Shown in pieces: positions 1 through 7,223 of a DNA stretch of 64,000 nt (positions within the stretch are counted from its first letter, which is position 1; the number at the start of each line of letters is the position of its first letter). The stretch comes from a virus. Under the pieces are notes generated by a model, which had not been told where the DNA came from, made no database searches, and saw nothing but the letters and a program-made list of their open reading frames with translations. Made by a program: the position numbers and the translations under genes. The DNA lies in the IMG/VR virus record IMGVR_UViG_3300022744_000020, positions 62,001 through 126,000 of that record; one strand, written 5' to 3'.

Positions 1-126
1 GGGATCAGCGAGGCCATGAGTCAGAATCAAGGTGCCAACATGGACGTGAAGGAAGCGGCGCTGTATTCCAAGGCTTCCTACATCGTGGACTTCCTGCTGG
101 ATCAAGTCGAACTCGTGAGCATCTAA
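1..126 (+). CDS. 3' end of an unrecognised gene (5' end outside window)
   Basis: The frame is open from the first base and ends with TAA at 124-126, giving the last 41 residues of a protein (ending VELVSI). The downstream gene starts at the very next base (TAAATG), so the two are probably translated together. The next genes are for head maturation, so a virion protein is possible, but the fragment has no diagnostic motif. Confidence 0.7.
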   Translation, partial: GISEAMSQNQGANMDVKEAALYSKASYIVDFLLDQVELVSI

Positions 127-849
127 ATGCAATCCACCTCCTACGTCAGAAACCGGCAAGCAGTTCTGGATGATCTGGTTTTGGGGGAGGACTCGCGGAT
201 GATCACCAAGCAAGGTTGCAAAATCCACATACCCACCCGGTATGTGGAGTACAAGCTGGGTCAAATCGGCTTGACCAACCTGATCCTTGGTATCCATGCA
301 ATCATCGTCGGGAATCAGTACGCTGTACGCATCGTGGATGCCATGATGCGGATCCGTCCAACGACCACGACGAAGATCAAGGTGGATGACGAAGATTACT
401 ACGAGTTCGATTTCCCTCCTGGCTCTGTGGTTTACGAGTCGACCGATCTCGTGAAGACGCCAACCCTGGTGTACTTCATTCAGACTCCGTTCTTTACCCG
501 AGGAAAAACTCCTTGGTTCATGAACTATCTGGATCGGGCTGAAATCTTCAGCACTGCTCAAAAGCACGCCGGTGCTGCGATTGGTCTGAACCGGGAAATT
601 CCGGAGTTTCTGGTCTCTCTGACCTCTCGAGACGCCCAGGATCAATCAGTCGAATATCGTCACGCGATCAAGAGCATTGATGACGTCTACCGCCGGCCTG
701 CGATGACAGTCCCGGTTCGTAACGTTTCGACTTCGGCCAGTGGCACCTTCAGCAAGCTTGGAGGCGCCTACATGCGTCAAGGGGTGGTGTCGGCCCTGGT
801 CAAGCCCAGTGAGCGCTCTAGCGACATTGAGACGATTCTGAGACAGTAA
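127..849 (+). CDS. Hypothetical protein, 240 aa, possible virion or assembly protein
   Basis: I do not recognise this protein. It is soluble-looking with mixed alpha/beta composition, and a Ser/Thr-rich stretch at about residues 198-210 precedes a C-terminal region ending ETILRQ. The ATG abuts the stop codon of the preceding gene, which points to translational coupling. A strong hairpin terminator follows at 864-902, so these two genes close one transcription unit just before the prohead protease gene. A structural or assembly role is suggested only by that neighbourhood. Confidence 0.75.
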   Translation: MQSTSYVRNRQAVLDDLVLGEDSRMITKQGCKIHIPTRYVEYKLGQIGLTNLILGIHAIIVGNQYAVRIVDAMMRIRPTTTTKIKVDDEDYYEFDFPPGSVVYESTDLVKTPTLVYFIQTPFFTRGKTPWFMNYLDRAEIFSTAQKHAGAAIGLNREIPEFLVSLTSRDAQDQSVEYRHAIKSIDDVYRRPAMTVPVRNVSTSASGTFSKLGGAYMRQGVVSALVKPSERSSDIETILRQ

Positions 850-863
850 TCCAATCACCGTTC

Positions 864-902
864 ATACGCTACCTGCACGGTAAACCCGTGCAGGTAGCGT
901 AT
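864..902 (+). terminator. Rho-independent terminator
   Basis: A 16-17 bp perfect stem (ATACGCTACCTGCACGG with its complement) and a short AT loop are followed by TTGTGATTTTATTTT. It lies 15 bases after the stop of the 127-849 gene. Confidence 0.88.
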
Positions 903-963
903 TGTGATTTTATTTTATAGACTGCGCTCTCTTCGACTCTTTTCTTTTAAGGACCTTTATCAC

Positions 964-1761
964 ATGGTAATAACAAGGCCACTTGGTGCTGCGAAGCCCC
1001 AGAAAACCTTATTCTCTTGCACGGCACTACCGGCAAACAAAGCCGGTATTCTCAAAAAGGACGAGTTCGGTTATTTCGAGATTCCCATCGGGGGATTGAA
1101 TTGCTTTAATTCTGCGGGTCATTGGTACACCGCCGATCAAACTGCTGAGCTGTTCGCTAAGAGCTCCCACCTGAATCGAAGAATCGAAGACGGCAGACTC
1201 TTTGCAGAGGCGGGCCATCCGAAGCGCCTTCCCGGTCAGTCTGAAGACGACTATATCCAGCGCATCCTCACCATTGAGGAATCTATGGTGGCTGGACATT
1301 GGGCCAGCATCCGATTGGACTATGACTCCATCAAGGATGAAAGAGGCCGTCCGGTTGTGGCCATGATCGGCAAGGTCAAAGGTGAGGGGAAATTCGGTCC
1401 GGCACTTGAAAGTAGTTTGCTCAATCCCAAGATCAACACCGCGTTTTCGATTCGGTCTTTCACTGAGGACAGTTTTGTCGCAGGTGTTAGAAACCGAATT
1501 ATCCGTCAGATCATCACGTGGGACTGGGTCATCGAGCCGGGTATCTCGTTTGCGGGCAAATACAACAGCCCGTCTCTGGAGGGTCGCCGACTGGCGGTCG
1601 ATCTGGAGTCTGCTGAAATGACCCGTGAGGTCATTCAGCGAGCCATGCGCAAGCCTGTGTTGGCTGGCATGGAGTCCTGCCGTCTGATGGGCGTGGAGCT
1701 GTTCCAGCAGCTTGGTTGGAACATGGACGTGGGCGATCTTCCAAGTTACGCCAAGTGGTGA
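964..1761 (+). CDS. Prohead maturation protease (T4 gp21 / phiKZ gp175 type)
   Basis: This serine protease (265 aa) would cut scaffold and capsid proteins inside the prohead. The family signature is visible: GRLFAEAGHP with the candidate catalytic His at residue 85, then about 75 residues later FSIRS, matching the S-x-R nucleophile motif (Ser162), followed by IITWDW. ATG 964 was chosen because AAGGA (949-953) lies at a good distance. The frame is open from GTG 904, but that codon lies next to the upstream terminator. A bidirectional terminator follows at 1781-1815. A shorter relative lies at 3790. The family call is firm at motif level; the phiKZ gp175 equivalence is from memory. Confidence 0.8.
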   Translation: MVITRPLGAAKPQKTLFSCTALPANKAGILKKDEFGYFEIPIGGLNCFNSAGHWYTADQTAELFAKSSHLNRRIEDGRLFAEAGHPKRLPGQSEDDYIQRILTIEESMVAGHWASIRLDYDSIKDERGRPVVAMIGKVKGEGKFGPALESSLLNPKINTAFSIRSFTEDSFVAGVRNRIIRQIITWDWVIEPGISFAGKYNSPSLEGRRLAVDLESAEMTREVIQRAMRKPVLAGMESCRLMGVELFQQLGWNMDVGDLPSYAKW

Positions 1762-1780
1762 TGGCCAAAAAATAAACCAG

Positions 1781-1815
1781 AGGTATCTGGCTCCCACAAA
1801 GGGAGCCAGATACCT
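1781..1815. terminator. Bidirectional terminator hairpin
   Basis: A perfect 15-bp stem (AGGTATCTGGCTCCC and its complement) has the loop ACAAA. It ends the protease gene on the plus strand, and it touches the stop codon (1815-1817) of the small minus-strand gene, so it probably serves both convergent genes. Confidence 0.82.
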
Positions 1816-1967
1816 TACTTTGATCGTCCGGTGCTTACGCGCTCCCATGGACCAGAGCTGCTTTTGTTGGTGAACCAAATGCAAAATCCGATGACAAGCG
1901 AAGCCACACCAATTAAGACCAGAAGAAGAAAAACCAAATAAATCTCAAGTTCGTTCAATGGCTGCAC
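1815..1967 (-). CDS. Small single-span membrane protein, 50 aa
   Basis: On the minus strand a GTG at 1967 opens a 50-codon frame ending with TAA at 1815. GGAG lies 6 bases before the GTG. The product has a short N-terminal part (MQPLNELEIY), one hydrophobic helix at about residues 10-32 (LVFLLLVLIGVASLVIGFCI) and a polar basic tail ending TGRSK. It is convergent with the protease gene and its stop lies against the shared terminator. The function is unknown; the topology is compatible with a holin-like or membrane-modulating microprotein, but nothing specific shows this. Confidence 0.68.
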   Translation of the reverse strand: MQPLNELEIYLVFLLLVLIGVASLVIGFCIWFTNKSSSGPWERVSTGRSK

Positions 1968-2043
1968 AGTCGACTCCAGGTAGAGAAAATAAAGAACTAA
2001 TTCGATACGGTATTAAATGTCTTTATTTTACTGGAGTATGGCA

Positions 2044-2364
2044 ATGGACACTGGGGCGGCATTATCTTTCGACAAGATGATCCAATTCGTGAATAAAATG
2101 ATCCCGATCTTGGATCAGAGCACCAAGTCTTCTGACTACCCTTCTGCCGTTGATTGGCTTTCGGCGTTAGGTCAAAAGAAAAGAAGCCTGGAAACGATTC
2201 GGGCTCTGCTGCAAGAGTTTCGCCTTTACGATGATTTTCCAGGGCTCGATGGAAGATGTCTATCGGAAATCAGCAGAGTCGTCAAGGAATTAGGGATCCT
2301 GAAGAAAATGGAGAATGGAACTCCGTTCTCGGCCTTTGATGTTTCTCTGGCCTTCAAACACTGA
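2044..2364 (+). CDS. Hypothetical protein, 106 aa
   Basis: This is a small, probably helical soluble protein (MDTGAALSFDKM...) with no recognised motif. ATG 2044 is preferred because TGGAG (2032-2036) lies 7 bases before it; an in-frame ATG at 2038 would be too close, and a frame from 2017 has no ribosome site. It is divergent from the 50-aa minus-strand gene and ends just before a strong terminator. Confidence 0.65.
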   Translation: MDTGAALSFDKMIQFVNKMIPILDQSTKSSDYPSAVDWLSALGQKKRSLETIRALLQEFRLYDDFPGLDGRCLSEISRVVKELGILKKMENGTPFSAFDVSLAFKH

Positions 2365-2375
2365 AGGAGCTAACC

Positions 2376-2412
2376 TTACTCCTCCATCGCCGTAAAAGCG
2401 ATGGAGGAGTAA
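2376..2412 (+). terminator. Terminator hairpin
   Basis: A perfect 15-bp stem (TTACTCCTCCATCGC and its complement) has the loop CGTAAAA and lies 11 bases after the 2044-2364 gene. The U-tract is poor, so it may instead act as an RNA-stabilising 3' end. Confidence 0.7.
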
Positions 2413-2433
2413 GTAATCTGCAGTTTTTTATGG

Positions 2434-2443
2434 TCATATATTG
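2434..2443 (+). promoter_or_regulatory. Putative phage promoter (TCATATATTG)
   Basis: An AT-rich core of the ACATATATTA type lies directly after a terminator and 44 bases before ATG 2487. It belongs to the repeated motif set described in the findings. Confidence 0.45.
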
Positions 2444-2486
2444 TTTTGGTGAATCTCCACCTAAACTCCTGAGTAAAGGAACTCTC

Positions 2487-2837
2487 ATGACCTGGAACTT
2501 CTTCTCCCTCCTCCTTCGCGCTCTTCATTCGCTGTCGGATTTGATTTGGATGGCCCTGATGTACTTGAGTGACTACGACGCGATCGTGAACGACTATCAC
2601 AATCGCGTCGACCGTCTACACGATCTGATCTGCCACCGGCGGGTAGGTCGCAAGGCCAACGCCCTTCCCGGCTGGTCCGTCCAGAAGGAACTCGAAGAAC
2701 TTGACAGCATCCGTGAGGACCTTCTGCGTGATGCTGCGAAGCTGTATTCGGGACGAGAGGATATGGAGTCGTTTGTGAAGTCTTACGACCTCATGCTGGA
2801 GGCTGTTCGAACCCACCTCACTTGGAGTGCCAAGTGA
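2487..2837 (+). CDS. Hypothetical protein with N-terminal hydrophobic segment, 116 aa
   Basis: The start is ATG 2487 after AAGGA (about 2475-2480). The first 28 residues (MTWNFFSLLLRALHSLSDLIWMALM...) are hydrophobic and could anchor the protein in the membrane. The remainder is charged and helical, suggesting a coiled region (KELEELDSIREDLLRDAAK). The gene has its own promoter-like site and terminator and sits beside several other small membrane proteins. The function is unknown. Confidence 0.7.
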   Translation: MTWNFFSLLLRALHSLSDLIWMALMYLSDYDAIVNDYHNRVDRLHDLICHRRVGRKANALPGWSVQKELEELDSIREDLLRDAAKLYSGREDMESFVKSYDLMLEAVRTHLTWSAK

Positions 2838-2860
2838 ATCGAGTGACTCGTTGGTGAGAG

Positions 2861-2890
2861 AGAAAAGGGGCTCGTCTCCCCTTTTCTTTT
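2861..2890 (+). terminator. Rho-independent terminator
   Basis: The stem AGAAAAGGGG / CCCCTTTTCT has a 7-nt loop and is followed by a T-rich tract (TTTTTAC), 24 bases after the 2487-2837 stop. Confidence 0.8.
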
Positions 2891-2925
2891 TACTAACTAA
2901 AATCCACATTCCAATTATTTTCAGT

Positions 2926-2936
2926 CACATATAACC
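2926..2936 (+). promoter_or_regulatory. Putative promoter (CACATATAACC) for the microprotein cluster
   Basis: The AT-rich core lies 71 bases before ATG 3007. The following bases (AACCAATGTGAATCGA) are almost identical to those after the promoter-like site at 59422, so core and leader seem conserved as one unit. Confidence 0.5.
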
Positions 2937-3006
2937 AATGTGAATCGAGTACAAATCGTGTATTCGAGCAACATTTCCCAAACCACTCCTGAGAAAAGGA
3001 TTTGAA

Positions 3007-3111
3007 ATGAAGTCTCTCCTCGTCCACCTCTTCGTCGATCAGTGGGAAAAATGGGTCGGCGCAGTGACCGTCGGCGTCTTCTTCGCTGTTCTCATCGCTC
3101 AAGGAGCTTAA
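3007..3111 (+). CDS. Membrane microprotein, 34 aa
   Basis: ATG 3007 follows AAAAGGA (2994-3000). The 34-residue product has a polar N-terminal part (MKSLLVHLFVDQWEKWVG) and a hydrophobic C-terminal helix (AVTVGVFFAVLIAQGA). It is the first of three consecutive tiny genes, each with its own strong ribosome site. No family is recognised; the clean ribosome sites argue that it is translated. Confidence 0.6.
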   Translation: MKSLLVHLFVDQWEKWVGAVTVGVFFAVLIAQGA

Positions 3112-3113
3112 AA

Positions 3114-3215
3114 ATGAAAGCATTCGACATCACTGTTCAAGCAGCTTGGGTCGTGATTGGCCTGAGTATCGCCGCCAAAGGCGTGCAGATGATCCTGACC
3201 ACTGGCAACAAGTAA
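3114..3215 (+). CDS. Membrane microprotein, 33 aa
   Basis: ATG 3114 follows AAGGAG (3101-3106), which lies in the end of the previous frame, so the two are probably coupled. The product (MKAFDITVQAAWVVIGLSIA...) is a single amphipathic or hydrophobic helix with a short basic tail (TTGNK). The function is unknown. Confidence 0.6.
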   Translation: MKAFDITVQAAWVVIGLSIAAKGVQMILTTGNK

Positions 3216-3225
3216 GGAGCCAAAG

Positions 3226-3324
3226 ATGTTTCGTATTCTCATTGGATGCTTTCTCGTCGCCGTCGGCGCTGGCATCGCTCGTGACGCCCTTGAAGAGATC
3301 GGAGAGCTGATGGAAGACAACTGA
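3226..3324 (+). CDS. Membrane microprotein, 32 aa
   Basis: ATG 3226 follows AAGGAG (3214-3219), which overlaps the stop of the previous gene. The product has a hydrophobic N-terminal helix (MFRILIGCFLVAVGAGIA) and an acidic tail (LEEIGELMEDN), so a membrane-anchored peptide with an acidic soluble end is likely. It is the third member of the cluster; the function is unknown. Confidence 0.6.
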   Translation: MFRILIGCFLVAVGAGIARDALEEIGELMEDN

Positions 3325-3386
3325 CACCCATCTTCCTCTCTTCAACACCCTTCTCTCTTTTCCTACCACACTCCCGGAGCAACACC

Positions 3387-3689
3387 ATGACCCAAGCTGA
3401 AACCAACGCCCAAGCCACCAACGAAACCAACAACGGCACCCCTCCCTTCAACGAAGAACAAGCAAACGCTGCCTATGAGGAAGCCACGCGCAAGACGCGC
3501 GAAGCCGAGGAGAAGGCTGCCGCTGAAGAGGCGGCACGCATCCGCAAGAACCTCCTGATCGCAGCCGGCAGCTTCGCTGCTGGTGCTGCCTCGGCCGTGG
3601 GCGTCGCCTACGCCTGCTGGAAGTTCTTCGGAAGCAAGAGCGGTGACGCTCCTGCCACTGCTGCTCCGACCGACGTCCCGTCGGCTTGA
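3387..3689 (+). CDS. Single-span membrane protein with coiled-coil-like N-terminus, 100 aa
   Basis: The start follows CGGAGC (3374-3379). Residues 1-25 are polar, 28-54 form a highly charged Glu/Lys/Ala helix (REAEEKAAAEEAARIRK), 55-80 are a transmembrane segment rich in Ala and Gly, and the tail is Ala/Pro/Thr-rich. GC-rich codon choice suggests strong expression. It closes the membrane-protein cluster and is followed by two hairpins. Spanin or holin-accessory roles are possible but unproven. Confidence 0.72.
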   Translation: MTQAETNAQATNETNNGTPPFNEEQANAAYEEATRKTREAEEKAAAEEAARIRKNLLIAAGSFAAGAASAVGVAYACWKFFGSKSGDAPATAAPTDVPSA

Positions 3690-3694
3690 GCCAT

Positions 3695-3738
3695 GAGCCC
3701 TACGGGGCTCACCAAGAACGGTAACCCCGTTCTTTTTT
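3695..3738 (+). terminator. Tandem hairpins ending in a U-tract
   Basis: GAGCCCTACGGGGCTC (3695-3710) is followed by AAGAACGG/CCGTTCTT (3714-3734), which runs directly into TTTTTTATTT. Confidence 0.85.
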
Positions 3739-3789
3739 ATTTGTTCTGACTATTTTGTAGCTAAACCCCTACCCCAGGTGCCTGACTTT

Positions 3790-4281
3790 ATGTTTGTCAA
3801 CATCCCACTCGCCAGAGTCACTTCTCCTTCTTCTACTCCTGAAGAAGCACCTCTAGTCAACATCACTGGAGTTATCTACGACAAAGGAAACAGATCTGTT
3901 GGGTGTAAGCTATCCTTCCCACCAATGAAGGACTATCGCAATCAATCCAAAGAATCTTCTCTGGGGGAGATTACCTCAGAGCAAGCAAGTAGGATGATCG
4001 AAAGAGGGCAAGCATTTGTCGAGATGCATCCACCGACCGATGATCGAATCTGCCGTATGGTCACCATTGATGATCGCAATGTTGCTGGTACGATGGAGAA
4101 TTTCAATTTAGAAGGAGACGTACTTATCGGAGATTTCCGACCATTGAACAAGAAAGTCTGCGATTTATTTTCATCCGGCCAAGTAAGTTTTGGCATCCGC
4201 TCTTACCGTGACGAGGACAACAAACCCGTCATTGTTACCTGGGACCTTGTCCCTTCTTCCACCCAACCCAACGAGGCTTAA
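3790..4281 (+). CDS. Second prohead-protease-like protein, 163 aa, possibly inactive
   Basis: This protein aligns by eye with the protease at 964. His80 in VEMHPP matches GHP, GQVSFGIRSYRDE matches NTAFSIRSFTED, and VTWDL matches ITWDW. The S-x-R nucleophile position reads G-I-R here (Gly135), with Ser133 two residues earlier, so it may be catalytically dead or use a shifted serine. ATG 3790 follows AGGTG; a GTG at 3778 is an alternative. It overlaps nothing and ends 3 bases before the next gene. A scaffold-like, regulatory or independent protease role is open. Confidence 0.6.
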   Translation: MFVNIPLARVTSPSSTPEEAPLVNITGVIYDKGNRSVGCKLSFPPMKDYRNQSKESSLGEITSEQASRMIERGQAFVEMHPPTDDRICRMVTIDDRNVAGTMENFNLEGDVLIGDFRPLNKKVCDLFSSGQVSFGIRSYRDEDNKPVIVTWDLVPSSTQPNEA

Positions 4282-4284
4282 GCC

Positions 4285-4905
4285 ATGACCCAAGATCAAA
4301 TCACCCAAGACCAAGCCACTCCCGTCACGACTGACGAGGCTGCGTCCACGAATCAAAGCAACCCCATGGAGCCGGTCTACGATCGCTACAACCGCACGAT
4401 CCTGACGAACGTCAATCTGCGCCTGCCCTATGTGGATGTTGTGCTCAAGGACAAAGAAAACCCTGTCTTCCACTGCTTCCGACTGAACACGGGTCTGATC
4501 AATTCGGTTCACAAGGACCGTGAACTGCCGGAAAAGTTCCTTACGGACGCCTCCAATCCGTCGGTCGTGATGTCGGAGTACGTTTTCAATGAATCGAACA
4601 TCCTGGAGATCCTCGAGCTGGAACTGGTGGAGGGGGTTCTCGCGCCTACCGTGTATCAAGGAACGCAAGAAGTGGATCCCACTTCGGAGCTTTACGGTGC
4701 AACCCGTCCGACCTATCCCAAGAAGGACGAAGACACATTCGGTCTGAGCCTGCTGGTCCAGATCACGATCGATCAATCCACGGGCGTGCTGGGTAGCTAC
4801 ATCGATCATTTCGAGGTCAACTCGAATCGCTGGACAGTTGCTGAAGATCGCTACCAAAATCTCCAGCCGATCCAAGTGCGAATCGACTTCAGTGCCAAGC
4901 GCTGA
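4285..4905 (+). CDS. Hypothetical protein, 206 aa
   Basis: The gene begins 3 bases after the protease-like gene, with GAGG (about 4272) as ribosome site, so the two form an operon. The N-terminal 30 residues are Gln/Thr/Asp-rich and probably disordered. The rest reads as beta-rich (LRLPYVDVVLKDKENPVFHCF; SYIDHFEVNSNRW). A perfect 20-bp terminator follows. Pairing with a protease homologue suggests head assembly, but I do not recognise the family. Confidence 0.75.
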   Translation: MTQDQITQDQATPVTTDEAASTNQSNPMEPVYDRYNRTILTNVNLRLPYVDVVLKDKENPVFHCFRLNTGLINSVHKDRELPEKFLTDASNPSVVMSEYVFNESNILEILELELVEGVLAPTVYQGTQEVDPTSELYGATRPTYPKKDEDTFGLSLLVQITIDQSTGVLGSYIDHFEVNSNRWTVAEDRYQNLQPIQVRIDFSAKR

Positions 4906-4920
4906 TTTCTGAAGACAGCA

Positions 4921-4964
4921 TACGCCCCCCACCATCCCGATTTCTCGGGATGGTGGGGGGCGTA
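4921..4964. terminator. Bidirectional terminator between convergent genes
   Basis: A perfect 20-bp stem (TACGCCCCCCACCATCCCGA and its complement) has a TTTC loop. It separates the plus-strand gene ending at 4905 from the minus-strand gene ending at 4970. Confidence 0.85.
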
Positions 4965-4969
4965 CCTAT

Positions 4970-5914
4970 TTATTTGTACTTCTTCTTCGCTCGGTTCAAT
5001 GCATTGACTGCCTTGCTGAAGGTGTATTGATTCGACGACGAGACATTGATCAGCACCTTGTCCGAATTGCCGAAATGAACCGTCACGGATCCAAGACCTT
5101 CGACAACAGCCTCGATTTCACGGACGCGCTCCGCGGGAATGACAAAACCCACGTGGCGTCCGAGGGGATAGACCATAGCCACGTCTGCTGGCGTCTCAGG
5201 GGTAGCGTCTCCGAGAGGGGCTTGTGCGGCGTCGGAAGAGGGATTATCGTGGATGATGGGCATGGCCTTACCTTTGTCTTGGGTTTCTTTGAAAAATGCC
5301 GTCAGTGTGGAAAAACTTTCAGGCGTGACTTCGAAGCCAACTTGGCCTCCGAATACTGGCTGAGTGGTGGGCTCAGGAGTTTCTTGGACTTCTCTCCACT
5401 CAGTGGTGGTGTGTATTGGACCAGCAGAGGTCCAGGTCAAGGGGATGTCGACAAACTGTGGGTCGACGATAACTTCGCTTACCTCTTTGTTCGGCGCTAT
5501 GGGGAACTTCACCACGGCGGCACTTGGAGGTTCTTTGGAGTCTGACCATTCCCAGTCGATGCTGGGTATCTGATAAAACCAAATACCCTCGTTGACTACC
5601 CCACATTGGAGATGATGCTTCTTCATCAACTTTGCGTAATGACCGACGAAAAAGTTTTTCAGCGGCACAGTAAAGTTGATCTCTAACGGAAAGCTACTGC
5701 CGTCCTTCGGTAAACGAATCGAGAAACTTTGGAGACTCATCCGAAAGTGGCAATGATGGCTCCAGAACTCTTGAACGATTTCGTACTCAGGAGAGCCAGG
5801 TTTGAGAATCGAGTCAAGCATACCATCTTGGAGGGCTTGACTGACCGGTATTTCTTTAGTGCCTGTTTTTCGGATTGCGTTGAAAAGGAATCGGGTCATG
5901 GACATAGTGAGCAT
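4970..5914 (-). CDS. Hypothetical protein, 314 aa
   Basis: I do not recognise this protein. The N-terminal half is mixed alpha/beta. The centre carries an acidic Pro/Thr-rich linker (about residues 180-245), and the C-terminus has a compact stretch VTVHFGNSDKVLINVSS followed by a Lys-rich tail ending KKKYK. ATG 5914 has only a weak AGAAAG site; in-frame ATGs nearby are alternatives. It is a single minus-strand gene among plus-strand genes. Confidence 0.7.
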   Translation of the reverse strand: MLTMSMTRFLFNAIRKTGTKEIPVSQALQDGMLDSILKPGSPEYEIVQEFWSHHCHFRMSLQSFSIRLPKDGSSFPLEINFTVPLKNFFVGHYAKLMKKHHLQCGVVNEGIWFYQIPSIDWEWSDSKEPPSAAVVKFPIAPNKEVSEVIVDPQFVDIPLTWTSAGPIHTTTEWREVQETPEPTTQPVFGGQVGFEVTPESFSTLTAFFKETQDKGKAMPIIHDNPSSDAAQAPLGDATPETPADVAMVYPLGRHVGFVIPAERVREIEAVVEGLGSVTVHFGNSDKVLINVSSSNQYTFSKAVNALNRAKKKYK

Positions 5915-5979
5915 CGCTTTCTTGAAAGACCACGTGTCCTAAGACACTAGATAATTTATTTAACTGCATTTTTTTAAAA

Positions 5980-5990
5980 ACACATATTAC
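5980..5990 (+). promoter_or_regulatory. Putative early-type promoter (ACACATATTAC)
   Basis: The CATATTAC core is one base from the phiKZ early consensus TATATTAC as I remember it. It is preceded by A/T tracts and lies 38 bases before ATG 6028. Confidence 0.6.
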
Positions 5991-6027
5991 TTTTTAGAAT
6001 AGTCCATTTAACCGACGGAGAACACTC

Positions 6028-6714
6028 ATGGCCGACCGCCTCAATCTCAAGAAACCCCTCATCACCCCGAAGATGCTCGTCAATACCTACGAAGCCGTTT
6101 ATTCGGGAGGGGTTAAATACCCCCGTGAAGGAACGCAAGCCATCAGTCTAATCCGTCAGCTCTATGAGCTGTACGTTGGAGTGGTCGAGGTGAGGAATCA
6201 CGAAATTGGAGGGGTGAAGATGAGTACCATCGAAATCCCGATTTCCAAAGCTGCGGGACACTCCAAGCCGTACCTGGAGATGCTAGTTCTCAATATGCAG
6301 CAGTCGGCAAAATGCCCGTTTTTAATTGTTAGCGACGCTGAGATGGTTTGCTTGTCTTGGCACCACACTGATTTCGAAGACGCTTCTCTGTTCCTCTCCA
6401 AGCAACTCAAACGTTTGGATTATGCCAGAGGCATTACCCAGGGAAATCGCCTTTTGATGGACGACCCCCGCGTGCAGGAAAGCGCGGAAAGAATCATTCG
6501 AGTGATCGGCTTCCCGGAAACAATTAAGATATGCTCGAGCAGTTTACTGACAGGCATCTTAATCGTTGAGTTCACCCTCTCACCGGTCAAGAACGTGCAG
6601 CGCAGTGAGTACATGCGCACTAAGGTGCGAGATGCCTTCGATGGCCACTGCAGAGATTTCAGTATTCGGAAGACTCCAGGACTCCCTTCTTTCCGCGTGG
6701 CAATTCATCTCTGA
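6028..6714 (+). CDS. Hypothetical protein, 228 aa
   Basis: ATG 6028 follows CGGAG (about 6016-6020). The protein is mixed alpha/beta with several isolated cysteines and a basic profile; no motif is recognised. It has its own promoter-like site and terminator and so is a single-gene unit. Confidence 0.72.
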   Translation: MADRLNLKKPLITPKMLVNTYEAVYSGGVKYPREGTQAISLIRQLYELYVGVVEVRNHEIGGVKMSTIEIPISKAAGHSKPYLEMLVLNMQQSAKCPFLIVSDAEMVCLSWHHTDFEDASLFLSKQLKRLDYARGITQGNRLLMDDPRVQESAERIIRVIGFPETIKICSSSLLTGILIVEFTLSPVKNVQRSEYMRTKVRDAFDGHCRDFSIRKTPGLPSFRVAIHL

Positions 6715-6727
6715 GTCAGAGATGGCG

Positions 6728-6752
6728 GGGGGCTTCGGCCCTCTATTTTTTG
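6728..6752 (+). terminator. Rho-independent terminator
   Basis: The stem GGGGGC / GCCCTC with a TTCG tetraloop is followed by TATTTTTTG. Confidence 0.75.
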
Positions 6753-6772
6753 TTGATTCAAAAACTCTAAAA

Positions 6773-6782
6773 ACATACATTA
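6773..6782 (+). promoter_or_regulatory. Putative promoter (ACATACATTA)
   Basis: The site AAAAACATACATTATCGATG lies 86 bases before ATG 6868. The flank CATTATCGAT is shared with the site at 31728. Confidence 0.6.
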
Positions 6783-6867
6783 TCGATGTAACCAACAGCT
6801 TAAAAAACGAAAACACTGAGGTATTGTTTAATAGAGTATTCCCCACTCGATTCCTGCGGGAGAAATA

Positions 6868-7161
6868 ATGGCATTAACCCATGTCGTTGTTTTGCCTCCG
6901 GATCCATCGAAAGCATGTGAGGATGAACTTGTAGCGCAACTGGCTCGTGTAGAAAGTCTTGCAAAGGACTTGCTGTTAACCGCCGGAAATCTAAAACAGA
7001 TGGGGAATCTAGGTCATCCTCAAGACGCATGCTATCACGCAGGTCGTGTTAGAAGTATGGCCGATATGATCGCTATGCTCTCGACGCAACTGAAAATGAT
7101 GGACCCTACACAACAACACAAGTTTTTGGAAATAACGCTGTCACCAGAGATCCCGAAATAA
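6868..7161 (+). CDS. Hypothetical helical protein, 97 aa
   Basis: ATG 6868 follows GGGAG (6858-6862). The product is largely helical (EDELVAQLARVESLAKDLLLTA...), with two His residues near GHPQDACYHAGRV and a Met-rich helix after them. No family is recognised. Confidence 0.68.
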   Translation: MALTHVVVLPPDPSKACEDELVAQLARVESLAKDLLLTAGNLKQMGNLGHPQDACYHAGRVRSMADMIAMLSTQLKMMDPTQQHKFLEITLSPEIPK

Positions 7162-7223
7162 TTTTTAATCCCCCCAAGCGCATCTTATGCGTTACCCCCA
7201 CATCAACCGTCAAAGGACGTTCC

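Noticed and set aside
1027-1884. Long open frame on the minus strand opposite the prohead protease
   Set aside because: It lies fully across a motif-supported plus-strand gene, and its encoded sequence has no protein-like motifs; the real minus-strand gene in that area is the 50-codon frame at 1815-1967.
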